DNA from: Microtetraspora sp. NBRC 13810
GTDB taxonomy: Bacteria; Actinomycetota; Actinomycetes; Streptosporangiales; Streptosporangiaceae
NCBI RefSeq assembly: GCF_030268685.1
Contig: NZ_BSRQ01000028.1
Coordinates: forward strand, 1-64,000
Direction: 5' to 3'
DNA length: 64,000 nucleotides
Below the pieces are notes generated by a model. The model was not told the DNA's origin and searched no databases. It was given only the letters and a program-made list of their open reading frames with translations. The stretch's first letter is position 1, and each line of letters starts with the position of its first letter. Position numbers and translations under genes: made by a program. Of the stretch, positions 24,443-32,682 are shown one piece after another.

Positions 24443-24663
24443 GCGGGCACGTCGACGTCGAGCCCGACCCGTACGCGGATGTCGAAGCCACCTTGCGTGA
24501 CGAGTTCGCGGGCGTTCATCCGCCGGCGACCGTCACGCGCTGTGTCGAGGCGGCGCATTACGGCGCTCTGGAAGTCACCGGTTGTGCTCATCGGGGCCTG
24601 GTCGAGCGGATCGCTCGCCGGCATCTGGAGGTTCTCGCGCTCGTCGCGGCCGAGCACGGATGA
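24439..24663 (+). CDS. Small helical protein, three-helix-bundle (DUF3562-like)
   Basis: A 74-residue protein predicted to be three helices: DVEATLRDEFAG, ATVTRCVEAAHYGALE and HRGLVERIARRHLEVLALVA. The pattern resembles the small actinomycete three-helix-bundle/DUF3562-type proteins, of unknown role. It carries cysteines in TRCVE and TGCAH. The start overlaps the preceding 16-residue ORF by ATGA. A longer frame to 24352 would skip that ORF. The 185 bases after its stop (24664-24848) show no supported feature. Confidence 0.55.
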   Translation: MSGHVDVEPDPYADVEATLRDEFAGVHPPATVTRCVEAAHYGALEVTGCAHRGLVERIARRHLEVLALVAAEHG

Positions 24664-24848
24664 CCGTGCCGGGGGCGTACGGCGTGGCGGCCGATCACAC
24701 GGAAGAGAAGAACACGTCAAGACCGGGCAGTCATGATCTCTATTCCGAAGGGATCAGGACTGTGATGCTCTGGCCCGCTTTACCCAAGCAAGCGCGTGGG
24801 TAATGTATACGGCGGGTGCAGCGGGTGGATGGGTAGCTGGAGGCTACG

Positions 24849-25007
24849 GTGCAGGTCAAGAAGATTTTGACATACTCAGGTGTCGGGTTCGTGGCATTCC
24901 TGCTCTTCAACCGACCAGGGGATGCGGCGACGGCGGTCAAGGGAGCCATGAAGACGGTTTACAACGCGGCCGACTCACTGGCCCAGTTCGTGGTGCATCT
25001 CTCATGA
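24849..25007 (+). CDS. 52-residue small protein with one membrane helix
   Basis: A GTG with GGAGG five bases upstream encodes MQVKKILTYSGVGFVAFLLF, then NRPGDAATAVKGAMKTVYNA and a short end. It has a basic start, one hydrophobic helix (about 8-20) and an amphipathic helix. Its stop overlaps the ATG of the PH-domain gene (ATGA), so the two are translated together and may act as a membrane pair. Short length leaves it easily missed. Confidence 0.7.
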   Translation: MQVKKILTYSGVGFVAFLLFNRPGDAATAVKGAMKTVYNAADSLAQFVVHLS

Positions 25008-25531
25008 GACTTGTGACCCACGGAGACTCCGCTCCGTCGTCGGTCAACCGCTACCTGCTCCCCCAAGAACAACAAGTCATCATGGTGCGGCGTCACCCGG
25101 CCGTGCTGCTCCGACCCATCGGTGAGGTCTTCGGCGGCCTCATCATCGCCGGGCTGCTCAGCAGGTGGCTCGGTGAGACCAGCGGTGGCCAGGCCCTCGT
25201 CATCGTGTGGTGGGCCTGGCTACTCCTGTTGATCCGCTTCGTCTGGAAAGTGGCGGAGTGGTCGGTCGACTATTTCGTGGTGACGTCCAAGCGGATGTTG
25301 ATCACCGACGGGCTGATCACGCGCAAGGTCGCGATGATGCCGCTCGGCAAGGTGACCGACATGAGCTTCGAGCGCTCGCTGCTCGGCCGCATGCTCGGAT
25401 ACGGCGAGTTCGTCCTGGAGTCGGCCGGTCAAGATCAGGCGTTCTCCAGGGTCAAGTACATCCCCTACCCCGAGACTCTGTACCTCGAGGTCTGCCAGAT
25501 GCTCTTTCCGGGCGGGGATTCGGATGATTAG
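25004..25531 (+). CDS. PH-domain (bPH_2/YdbT-like) membrane protein
   Basis: A 175-residue protein with an N-terminal cytoplasmic segment (EQQVIMVRRHPAVLLRP), a two-helix hairpin (about 40-82) and a bacterial PH domain (about 88-165) with YFVVTSKRMLITDGLITRKV and MLGYGEFVLESAG. This is the usual actinomycete layout. The ATG overlaps the stop of the 52-residue gene; an upstream extension in the same frame reads through that gene and is rejected. The role of these domains is unclear, probably membrane-associated binding. Confidence 0.85.
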   Translation: MRLVTHGDSAPSSVNRYLLPQEQQVIMVRRHPAVLLRPIGEVFGGLIIAGLLSRWLGETSGGQALVIVWWAWLLLLIRFVWKVAEWSVDYFVVTSKRMLITDGLITRKVAMMPLGKVTDMSFERSLLGRMLGYGEFVLESAGQDQAFSRVKYIPYPETLYLEVCQMLFPGGDSDD

Positions 25532-25551
25532 TACCTGTTCGTCCTGACTTG

Positions 25552-25578
25552 GCGGGGGTGGACATGGTTCGCCCCCGC
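25552..25578 (+). terminator. Hairpin after PH-domain gene
   Basis: GCGGGGG (25552-25558) pairs with CCCCCGC (25572-25578) across a 13-base loop, 20 bp after the stop. No U-tract. Confidence 0.45.
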
Positions 25579-25666
25579 AACGATTCCACGCGCAGGGTTA
25601 CCCGATTCCACGCCTTTATGCAATCATGCAGACAACATTGACCATTACCCCGCCCTGAGAGATCAG

Positions 25667-27028
25667 ATGCCGAGTCAGGGAACCATTGGTGACCGTGTTC
25701 GAGGTCTACGGCTGAGCAGGCGAATGTCCCAGGCTCAGCTGGCCGGGCCCGACCTCTCCGACAGTTACGTCTCCCTCATCGAATCCGGGAAGCGGACGCC
25801 CACGCCGGTCGTCGCACGCCTCCTGGCAGAGCGTCTCGGGTGCACCACCGAGTTCCTTCTGCACGGCATCGAGCCGCGTCAGCGGATCGACACCGAGCTC
25901 GGACTGCGCCACGCAGAGCTTGAGTTGTACCACGGTGATGCCGAAGTCGCAGCCGAGCGCTTCGGGGAGATCATCAAAGCGGCCGGCGAAGAGAATGCGA
26001 TGCTCGCGGCGCACGCCCGTCACGGCCGTGCCCGCGCGCTGGAGGGCCAGGGCAAGATCGGCCCGGCGGTCGAGGCGTTCGAGCGGCTCAGGCGTGAGGC
26101 TGCGGCCCACCCCGAGCGGCTGGCCGACCTGCCGCTGACCGTCGCGCTCAGCCGGTGCTACCAGCGAGCCGGTGACTCGCTGCGCGCCAGGGACCTCGGC
26201 GGGCACGCGCTCCGCCAGGTCGCCCGACTCGCCCTCACGCACGGCGAGATCGCCGTCGACCTCGCCTCGGCGCTGGTCGAGGCGGCCGGCGTGCACCCCC
26301 AGCAGAACTCCGCACTGTCCTACGTCCGCCAGGTGCTGGCGGACAACGGCGTGCCGCCCGCGGTCGATCGTGAGGCCGAGGTGCACGCCCTGTGGCGGGC
26401 CAGCGTGACGGCCGCACAGGGCGAGGACTCCGCACTGGCGGTACGTCTCGCCGACGACGCGCTCGCCACCGGCCGCCCGGCCCGCATGGCCGTACGGCTG
26501 GCGCGGATCGCGATGGACTGGTCAAGACTCGCCGTCACCGGTTCTGGCACGCTCCATATCGACGAGGCGCGCGGCTACGCGACCGCCGCGACGGAGATCT
26601 TCGCGGTCTTCCCCGCGGCGACACGCGAACACGCGGCGAGCCTCATCGTGCTGGCGCAGGTCCAGTTCAAGGGCCACAAGCCCGCCGAAGCGGCCAAGCT
26701 CGCCGCATCCTCGCTCGATGTCCTGTCCGGTGCGGCGAGCGCGACAGCCGCACACGCGCATCTCGTGCTCGCACGGGTCGCACTGGCCCAAGGGGAGGGC
26801 GACGTGCCGGTCGCCCTGCGCAGGGCCCGGGACATCCTGGACACGGTCACCTCTCCGGAGGAGCACGACAGGCAGGTCGCTCGCGCCTGGCGCGAGCTGG
26901 GGGATCTTTACGGGGAGACGGGGGCGGAAGACGACCAGGCGGCGGCCTACCGTAAGGCGCTTGAGACGGTGGGCGTTCGCTCGGTGCTGAACGGGGTGGC
27001 CATGGACACGGCGGTGCTGACGCGTTAA
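25667..27028 (+). CDS. XRE-family regulator with TPR-like C-terminus
   Basis: A 453-residue protein. Residues 7-65 are a lambda-repressor-type HTH (RVRGLRLSRRMSQAQLAG, SDSYVSLIESGKRTPTP). The remaining 380 residues are alpha-helical with TPR-like pairs (for example AMLAAHARHGRARALEGQGK, ADLPLTVALSRCYQRAGDSL, AHAHLVLARVALAQGEGDVP). Such proteins in actinomycetes act as developmental or peptide-responsive regulators. No conserved partner is visible; it follows the PH-domain gene with its own 135-bp upstream region. The effector is unknown. Confidence 0.88.
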   Translation: MPSQGTIGDRVRGLRLSRRMSQAQLAGPDLSDSYVSLIESGKRTPTPVVARLLAERLGCTTEFLLHGIEPRQRIDTELGLRHAELELYHGDAEVAAERFGEIIKAAGEENAMLAAHARHGRARALEGQGKIGPAVEAFERLRREAAAHPERLADLPLTVALSRCYQRAGDSLRARDLGGHALRQVARLALTHGEIAVDLASALVEAAGVHPQQNSALSYVRQVLADNGVPPAVDREAEVHALWRASVTAAQGEDSALAVRLADDALATGRPARMAVRLARIAMDWSRLAVTGSGTLHIDEARGYATAATEIFAVFPAATREHAASLIVLAQVQFKGHKPAEAAKLAASSLDVLSGAASATAAHAHLVLARVALAQGEGDVPVALRRARDILDTVTSPEEHDRQVARAWRELGDLYGETGAEDDQAAAYRKALETVGVRSVLNGVAMDTAVLTR

Positions 27029-27081
27029 GGCAGGGACCCTCCTCCGGGGCAGTTTTCCGCATCTGGAATAATTGGGGTCTA

Positions 27082-27108
27082 CCAGTCATTGAATCGTAGG
27101 ATGATTGG
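27082..27108 (+). promoter_or_regulatory. Candidate autoregulatory operator of the GntR gene
   Basis: CCAGTCAT (27082-27089) and ATGATTGG (27101-27108) form an inverted repeat, 7 of 8 matching, with 11 bases between, centred 35 bp before the start codon. It is AT-rich against its surroundings. Confidence 0.5.
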
Positions 27109-27129
27109 TTTCCCCGGAGGAGGCGGACA

Positions 27130-27804
27130 GTGAGTCTGCGTACGGCGCAGCGGGCTTCCCTCGTCGACCAGGTGATCGACCAACTCAAGGAGCAGATCAC
27201 CACGGGTTCCTGGCGGCTCAACGCCAAGATCCCGACGGAGACGGCTCTCGCCGAGCAGCTCGGTGTCGGGCGTAACACCGTACGGGAGGCCGTGCGGGCG
27301 TTGACCCACGCCGGGCTGCTCGACTGCCGGCAGGGAGACGGCACATACGTGCGGGCCACCAACGAGCTGTCCGGTGCCATGCTCCGGCGGCTTCGCCAGG
27401 CCGAGCAGTTGGAGATCCTTGAGGTGCGCAGGGCGCTTGAGGTCGAAGCGGCCCGGCTCGCGGCGACGAGGCGAACCGAAGCGGACATCAAGCTCATCGA
27501 AGCGGCCCTGGCCGACCGGGAGCGCGCCTGGGAGAGCGGCGAGCCCAACGCGTTCGTGGAGGCGGACCTCGCCTTCCACATGGCCGTGGTGCACGCCACG
27601 CACAACCGGGTGCTGCTCGACCTCTACGAAGACTTCTCAGCCGCGCTGCGGGCCAGCATCACCGCCGCCGGCACCTCGCTGAACAGCACCTACATCCCAC
27701 ACGACGCGATCTCCAGAGCCATCGCCGCCGGCGACGCCGCAGCCGCCGAGCGCGCCGGTCACGCCTGCATGGAACACATCCTCATCGCCCTCACCGAGGA
27801 CTGA
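27130..27804 (+). CDS. GntR-family regulator, FadR/FCD subfamily
   Basis: A 224-residue regulator: wHTH at about 10-75 (IPTETALAEQLGVGRNTVRE) and an all-helical FCD ligand domain (about 95-215). FCD metal-site candidates are present: D in EADLAFH with its His, and H in IPHDAISRAI and ERAGHACMEH. FCD proteins sense carboxylic acids. GTG follows the strong site GGAGGAGG. The adjacent dyad at 27082 suggests self-control. No catabolic operon is next to it, so its targets lie elsewhere. Confidence 0.9.
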   Translation: MSLRTAQRASLVDQVIDQLKEQITTGSWRLNAKIPTETALAEQLGVGRNTVREAVRALTHAGLLDCRQGDGTYVRATNELSGAMLRRLRQAEQLEILEVRRALEVEAARLAATRRTEADIKLIEAALADRERAWESGEPNAFVEADLAFHMAVVHATHNRVLLDLYEDFSAALRASITAAGTSLNSTYIPHDAISRAIAAGDAAAAERAGHACMEHILIALTED

Positions 27805-28169
27805 ACACCCACCCCCGCCGCCCGTACCTCAAACCACCACCCCACGGGCGACGGCTTCCCGAGACGACTCCGCCCGGTTTCCGGAGCTCCGGCGGTTTCC
27901 GGTGGACTCTGCCGGTTTCCGGAGCTCCGGCGGTTTCCGGTGGACTCTGCCGGTTTCCGGAGCTCCGGCGGTTTCCGGTGGACTCTGCCGGTTTCCGGAG
28001 CGACTCCGGCCGCCTCCCGGCACCTTCACCCCGGCACCCCCACGCTGCCGCCTTCTCGGCCCCCCACACTGGCACCGTCGCGGCATCCCACACTGGCGCT
28101 TCCCGGCCCCCCCAACGGCCGCCTCTATGGCCGTTTCCCACCGAGGCTCAAGCCTGATGGCCTTTCGCT
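27805..28169. repeat. Gene-free gap with 38-bp tandem repeats
   Basis: The 365-bp gap between convergent genes holds three perfect 38-bp units (27874-27911, 27912-27949, 27950-27987) plus a partial fourth to about 28003. Each unit contains the palindrome CCGGAGCTCCGG and the words GGTTTCCGG and TGGACTCTG. The period is not a multiple of three, so coding is unlikely. The rest (28004-28169) is C-rich with CACACTGGC repeated twice and no gene. Confidence 0.9.
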
Positions 28170-29267
28170 TCAGCCGAGGCGCAGGGACATCACGAGGTAG
28201 CGGAAGGCGGGCTGTCCGTCGCCGGGGACGCTGGTGATCAGGGCGGGCCGGGAGGGCGACTCCAGGTTGAGGCGGACCAGCTCGGTGTCGACGCCGGTCA
28301 GGCCGTCGAGCAGGAAGTGCGACTGGAAGGCGATCTGGATGTCGTCTCCGGTGAGCTCGGCCTCGACGACCTCCGTGCCCCGCCCGACGTCGCCGCCGCC
28401 GGCCTGGATGGTCACCTGGCCGTGCGTGAAGGACAGGCGGATGGCGGTGTTGCGCTCGGCGACCAGGGCCACTCGCTTGATCGCCTCGACGAACGGCGCG
28501 GCCCGCACGTCGGCCCGGATCGACCAGGTGTCGGACAGCCGCGAACGGTAGTCGATGAACTGCTCGTCGAGCAGCCGCACCGTGGTGGAACGCCCGGCGC
28601 TCTCGAAACCGGCCACCCCGTCCCCCAGCGATAGGGCGACCTCACCGCCGCGCAGGGACCGTGCCACCTCGACCATGACCCGGGCGGGCACCATCGCCGC
28701 CTCGGTGAGGCCGGGCCGCTCGGGACGCCAGGTGAAGTCGCGGGCCGCGATGCGGTAGCGATCGGTGGCGGCCATCGCCACGGCCTCGTCGGCGATGTCG
28801 ATGCGGATCCCGGTCAGCATCGGCAGCGTCTCGTCACGGCTGGCGGCCGGAGCGACCTGGCCGACTGCGGACGCGAAGATCTCGCCGCCCACGGCGCCGA
28901 TCCGCTGCGGAATCTGCGGCAGCGTCGGGTAGTCCTCCACCGGCATGGTGAGCAGCGCGAACTCGGCACTGCCGCAGGTGAGCAGCGCCTCGGAGCCCGA
29001 CGAGGTGATCTCGACCGGCTCGGCCGGCAGGCTCTTGCTGATCTCGGCAAGGATCTTGCCGGGAATGAGCACCCTGCCGGGCTCGGCGACCTCGGCTTCG
29101 ATGGAAGCCCGCGCCGAGACGTCGTAGTCGAACGCGGAGATCGTCAGCTCGTCACCGGCATCGAGGAGCAGCCCGGAGAGCACGGGCACGACCGGCCGGG
29201 CGGGCAGCACCCGCGCGGTCCATGCCACGGTGTCGGCCAGGACATCACGATTGACCCGGATCTTCAC
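28170..29267 (-). CDS. DNA polymerase III beta subunit (sliding clamp), probable second copy
   Basis: A 365-residue three-domain clamp. N-terminal VKIRVNRDVLADTVAWTARV and LPARPVVPVLSGLLL, mid ATDRYRIAARDFTW and C-terminal YLVMSLRL are standard DnaN features. GTG at 29267 follows AAGGGGA and matches the usual N-terminus; longer frames to 29435 add low-complexity sequence. Clamps tether polymerases and repair factors to DNA. It is not next to dnaA, recF or gyrB but alone between a repeat array and a kinase gene. That argues for a paralogue rather than the replicative dnaN, as seen in some streptomycetes. The essential copy should lie outside the window. Confidence 0.88.
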   Translation of the reverse strand: MKIRVNRDVLADTVAWTARVLPARPVVPVLSGLLLDAGDELTISAFDYDVSARASIEAEVAEPGRVLIPGKILAEISKSLPAEPVEITSSGSEALLTCGSAEFALLTMPVEDYPTLPQIPQRIGAVGGEIFASAVGQVAPAASRDETLPMLTGIRIDIADEAVAMAATDRYRIAARDFTWRPERPGLTEAAMVPARVMVEVARSLRGGEVALSLGDGVAGFESAGRSTTVRLLDEQFIDYRSRLSDTWSIRADVRAAPFVEAIKRVALVAERNTAIRLSFTHGQVTIQAGGGDVGRGTEVVEAELTGDDIQIAFQSHFLLDGLTGVDTELVRLNLESPSRPALITSVPGDGQPAFRYLVMSLRLG

Positions 29268-29489
29268 CTGTCCCCTTCCCTTCATCGCGTTCACACTTCC
29301 CTTGAAAGGTATCCGCTCCCCCCGACAGAACGCCCCGTTCCGGCGCCCCGCCCGACAACCGCCCCCAAACGGTGACCGCTCCGTACGGCGCGCGTCCCGG
29401 GCCACCCCGGAACAGCTCCGCACCGTGTCCGGCACCGGGGGCTGCCACCCGCCGCCGTACTCACCATCCGTCCCGGCCCCGCTCCCCGG

Positions 29490-30383
29490 TCAACCCGGGA
29501 ACAGCCACTCCATCGCCGCGAGGCTCTTGACGGTGTACCTGTCCCTGCCCGTCTCCAGACCGTAGGCCAGGTCTTTGATCACGCAGCACCTGGCGTAGAA
29601 GACGGCCCGCTCGACCAGGGTCTTGATGTCGTTGACGTCGGTCCGGTACTCACGCAGGGCCGCGTCGAAGGCCGCGGGGCCGAGGTCGCGGTAGAGCAGG
29701 CCGAAGTCGTAGGCGGGGTCGGTGATCGCCGCGTCGCTCCAGTCGATGACACCGGTCACCGTCCAGATGGCCCCGTCGATCAGTACGTGCTCGATCCCGA
29801 GGTCGTTGTGCGAGAACACCGGCACGTACTCGCCCGCCGGCGGCGGCGCGGTCAGGAACGCCTCCATGGACGTGCGGTACACCACCGGCACCTCGGCCGC
29901 GACGGCCGGATAGACCTCCGCCGCCTCACTCAGCCACAGGGCGGTCGGCTGGACCTCGGTCGCCACCAGATCGGCCACCCGGTCGACGGGGGCGGCGTGC
30001 AGCCCGGTGAGCAGCCCGCCGAGCGCCGCCGCGACCGGCTCGCCCCGGACCGCCCGGCGCGACAGGGGCATGTGCAGCAACAGCACGCCCGGCAGCTTGT
30101 AGTAGGCCAGGCAGCCCTGATCGGCCACCGTGAACACCGGCTCGGGCACCGGCGCCGTCGATATGCCCGCGACGGCGGCGAGCAGCCGCGCCTCCCGCTC
30201 CACCCGTGCCGCCCGGAGCATCGGATCGGACTCCTTGCCGAACCGCACGACCAGCTCGCCGTTGACCTCGTAGGCGACGTTGTCCTCGCTCTCCCCGAGC
30301 AGTACGGCGGAGCCGACCCGGTAACCGGCTAATTGCTCTTCCACCATGTCACGGACAGTGTCGACGCGGCTCTGATCTGCCAT
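29490..30383 (-). CDS. Phosphotransferase of the APH/choline kinase family
   Basis: A 297-residue protein kinase-like enzyme. Catalytic loop H192-N-D194 in SHNDLGIEHVL and metal Asp D214 in GVIDWSDAAITDPAYD are intact. The usual catalytic-loop Asn is His199 (IEH), a variant found in many actinomycete members. The ATP-binding lobe spans about 25-110. It may phosphorylate an aminoglycoside or macrolide or a small metabolite; a resistance role is not established. It is transcribed leftward toward the clamp gene, 222 bp away. Confidence 0.82.
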   Translation of the reverse strand: MADQSRVDTVRDMVEEQLAGYRVGSAVLLGESEDNVAYEVNGELVVRFGKESDPMLRAARVEREARLLAAVAGISTAPVPEPVFTVADQGCLAYYKLPGVLLLHMPLSRRAVRGEPVAAALGGLLTGLHAAPVDRVADLVATEVQPTALWLSEAAEVYPAVAAEVPVVYRTSMEAFLTAPPPAGEYVPVFSHNDLGIEHVLIDGAIWTVTGVIDWSDAAITDPAYDFGLLYRDLGPAAFDAALREYRTDVNDIKTLVERAVFYARCCVIKDLAYGLETGRDRYTVKSLAAMEWLFPG

Positions 30384-30504
30384 CCCACCACCCTACGATC
30401 GCAACAGCCACCCCGCCCGCCGATCGCCCCGGCCGCTCCACCCCGGTCGGTCTGACCCGGATGCTCCAGGCGTAGTGATGCCGTCGCGGTCGGTTCCGTT
30501 GTGG

Positions 30505-31152
30505 TCAGGATGCGTTGAGGTAGGCGAGGACGGCCAGGACCCTGCGGTTGTCGTCGTCGGAGGGGCTGAGGTCGAGCTTGGCGAAGATGTTGGCGGTGTG
30601 CTTGCCGACGGCGCTCTCGCTGAGGAACAGCCGCTGGGCGATCGCGGCGTTGGACCGGCCTTCTGCCATCAACGCCAGCACCTCGCGCTCCCGAGGGGTG
30701 AGCTTGCCGAGGGGCTCGTTGCGGGCGTTGCTGGCGAGCAGCTTGGAGATGACCTCGGGATCCATGGCCGTGCCGCCACCCGCGACCCGGCGCACCGCGT
30801 CGATGAACTGCTCCGCGTTGAAGACCCGATCCTTGAGGAGATAACCCACCGCCCCCGACCCGTCGGCGAGCAGCTCGCGGGCATAGAGCTGCTCGACATG
30901 CTGGGAGAGGACCAGGACGGGAAGCCCTGGGACCTGTTTCCGTGCCGTGAGCGCGGCCTGGAGCCCCTCGTCGGTGAACGTCGGCGGCAGCCGGACGTCC
31001 ACGATCGCCACGTCCGGTCGCTGCTCGACGAGCGCCTTGAGCAGGTCGGGCCCGGTCTCGACGGCGGCCGTGATCTCCAGCCCGTGTGCCCTGAGGAGAT
31101 GGACCAAGCCCTCGCGAAGCAGATAGAGGTCTTCGGCGATGACCACTCTCAC
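30505..31152 (-). CDS. LuxR/NarL-type response regulator
   Basis: A 215-residue regulator. The receiver has the acidic pair in AEDLY, phospho-acceptor D52 in AIVDVRLPP and a Lys in YLLKDRV; the HTH (about 145-205) has TPREREVLALMAEGRSNAAI. The GTG at 31152 overlaps the stop of the upstream kinase by four bases (GTGA). It ends the operon kinase-kinase-regulator. The target is likely the ABC exporter divergent from this operon through the large dyad at 34310-34361. Confidence 0.9.
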   Translation of the reverse strand: MRVVIAEDLYLLREGLVHLLRAHGLEITAAVETGPDLLKALVEQRPDVAIVDVRLPPTFTDEGLQAALTARKQVPGLPVLVLSQHVEQLYARELLADGSGAVGYLLKDRVFNAEQFIDAVRRVAGGGTAMDPEVISKLLASNARNEPLGKLTPREREVLALMAEGRSNAAIAQRLFLSESAVGKHTANIFAKLDLSPSDDDNRRVLAVLAYLNAS

Positions 31153-32681
31153 TCGGCTGCCCCTGGCTCTCGCGCTTCGGAGATCTGGACGGTCAACACG
31201 ATAGCCGTGAGAAGCAGCGCCGCGCCCAGGGCGATCATCCCGATGATCATGGGCCACTGGTGGAACGACGCGGGAAGACCTGGCCATGGCCACCATCCGG
31301 TGTCGGGGACGTGGTGCAGCTTGGCGAACAGGGAGACGAAGCCCAGTGGCAGGAGCGGAAGGGAGAAGAGGCCGAAACACAGGCCGGCCACGACGGACTT
31401 CCACCTCGGCGCCACGGCCTTCGCGGACGTGGAAGAGCGCGTTGCCGAGTCGAGCGTCGCGTGCGGCACCACCAGGGTGACCGCGGTGGGGCCGCCGGGT
31501 GGGCTGGACAGTGCCAGGGTGCCGTCGAAGGTCGCCATCCGCCGCTCTATGCCGCGCAGGCCGCTGCCCCCGGCCGGGTCGGCGCCTCCCCTGCCGTCGT
31601 CGGCGACCGTCACGGCGAGCGCCCCTTCGCGCAGGACGAGGTCGACGGCGACCCGGCCGGCCTGGCCGTGCCGGGCGGCGTTGGTCATCAGCTCGCTGAC
31701 CGCGAAGTAGACGGCGGACTCGATCGCGGCGTCGCACCGGACGGGCAGGTCGGCCCGCACCGTGACGCTCAGGGGGCTGTCCACGGCGAGGCCGCGCAGG
31801 GCCTCGGTGAGCCCGCGCTCGGCGAGGATCGGCGGCCGGATACCGCGCACGAGCTGCCTGAGCTCGTCGAGCGCGGCCGACGACGCCTCGCGCGCCCGCG
31901 CGAGGAGCGCCACCGCAGCGTTCGGATCGGTGTCCAGAAGCTGCTCGGCCGCCCCCAGGGTCATGCCCACGGCCACCAGCCGGGCCTGCGCGCCGTCGTG
32001 CAGGTCGCGCTCGATTCTGCGGAGCTGCGCCGCCTGGGTGTCCACCGCCTCCGTGCGTGCCTGGGCGAGGTGACGCACCTGACCGGCGAGCCGGTCCTTG
32101 TCCCTGGGGCCGAGCAGGAGCCCGATCGACAGCCCGATGACGCGTGACACCGTGGGCGCGATCAGCACGCCCACCACCCCGAGGAACACACCGAGGAGGA
32201 TCTCTCCCGGCTCCCCCCGCAGGACCCGCAGCACGCCGTACACCACCAGGGCGGCGGGCAGGGCGGCGAACAGGGCGCTCCCGAGCGGGTAGGCGAGCAC
32301 CCAGCCGAAGTCGCGCCAGGTGGCGGGATCCTTGAACGCCCAGTCCCACCGAGTGTTGTAGGAGCACAGGCGAGCCGACTTGTAGAGCCGGTTGCCTCCG
32401 CGATACCAGCCGTCGGGCTGGCGGAGGGGCGGTGGCGGCTCCGCGTGGTAGGCGGTGGGGATCTCCACGCCGGTCGTGACCAGCGTCAGGCGACGGACCA
32501 GGATCGTCCACCTACGGGTGGCCATGACCACCGGCACGAAGAAGAAGACGAGGCCCAGGCCGAACGTGACCAGCAGGGCCACCAGGAGCAGCAGCGCCAG
32601 CGGAAGTTGCGCCAGGCCCAGCCCGAACATCAGCGTCACGTGCCCCAGCGCGGCACCCGCTCTGCGCAGATAGGTCATCAT
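31149..32681 (-). CDS. Sensor histidine kinase with C-terminal membrane helices
   Basis: A 510-residue kinase. Two N-terminal TM helices (about 16-55), a conserved cytoplasmic-looking linker (YHAEPPPPLRQPDGWYRGGN), two more TM helices (about 130-190), HisKA_3 with H228 in RRIERDLHDGAQARL, and an ATPase domain with intact N box (N334 in SELMTNAARHG) and DDGRGG. Two further TM helices follow the ATPase domain (about 423-445 and 475-498), an unusual end. The ATG begins one base after the stop of the preceding kinase. It is the catalytically complete member of the pair. Confidence 0.88.
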   Translation of the reverse strand: MMTYLRRAGAALGHVTLMFGLGLAQLPLALLLLVALLVTFGLGLVFFFVPVVMATRRWTILVRRLTLVTTGVEIPTAYHAEPPPPLRQPDGWYRGGNRLYKSARLCSYNTRWDWAFKDPATWRDFGWVLAYPLGSALFAALPAALVVYGVLRVLRGEPGEILLGVFLGVVGVLIAPTVSRVIGLSIGLLLGPRDKDRLAGQVRHLAQARTEAVDTQAAQLRRIERDLHDGAQARLVAVGMTLGAAEQLLDTDPNAAVALLARAREASSAALDELRQLVRGIRPPILAERGLTEALRGLAVDSPLSVTVRADLPVRCDAAIESAVYFAVSELMTNAARHGQAGRVAVDLVLREGALAVTVADDGRGGADPAGGSGLRGIERRMATFDGTLALSSPPGGPTAVTLVVPHATLDSATRSSTSAKAVAPRWKSVVAGLCFGLFSLPLLPLGFVSLFAKLHHVPDTGWWPWPGLPASFHQWPMIIGMIALGAALLLTAIVLTVQISEAREPGAAE

Positions 32682-32682
32682 G

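Noticed and set aside
24803-25003. N-terminal extension of the PH-domain protein
   Set aside because: It overlaps a better-supported 52-residue gene in another frame and is rich in Gly/Arg without family similarity.
28170-29267. Sliding clamp as marker of oriC
   Set aside because: No dnaA, recF, gyrB or cluster of DnaA boxes is next to it.
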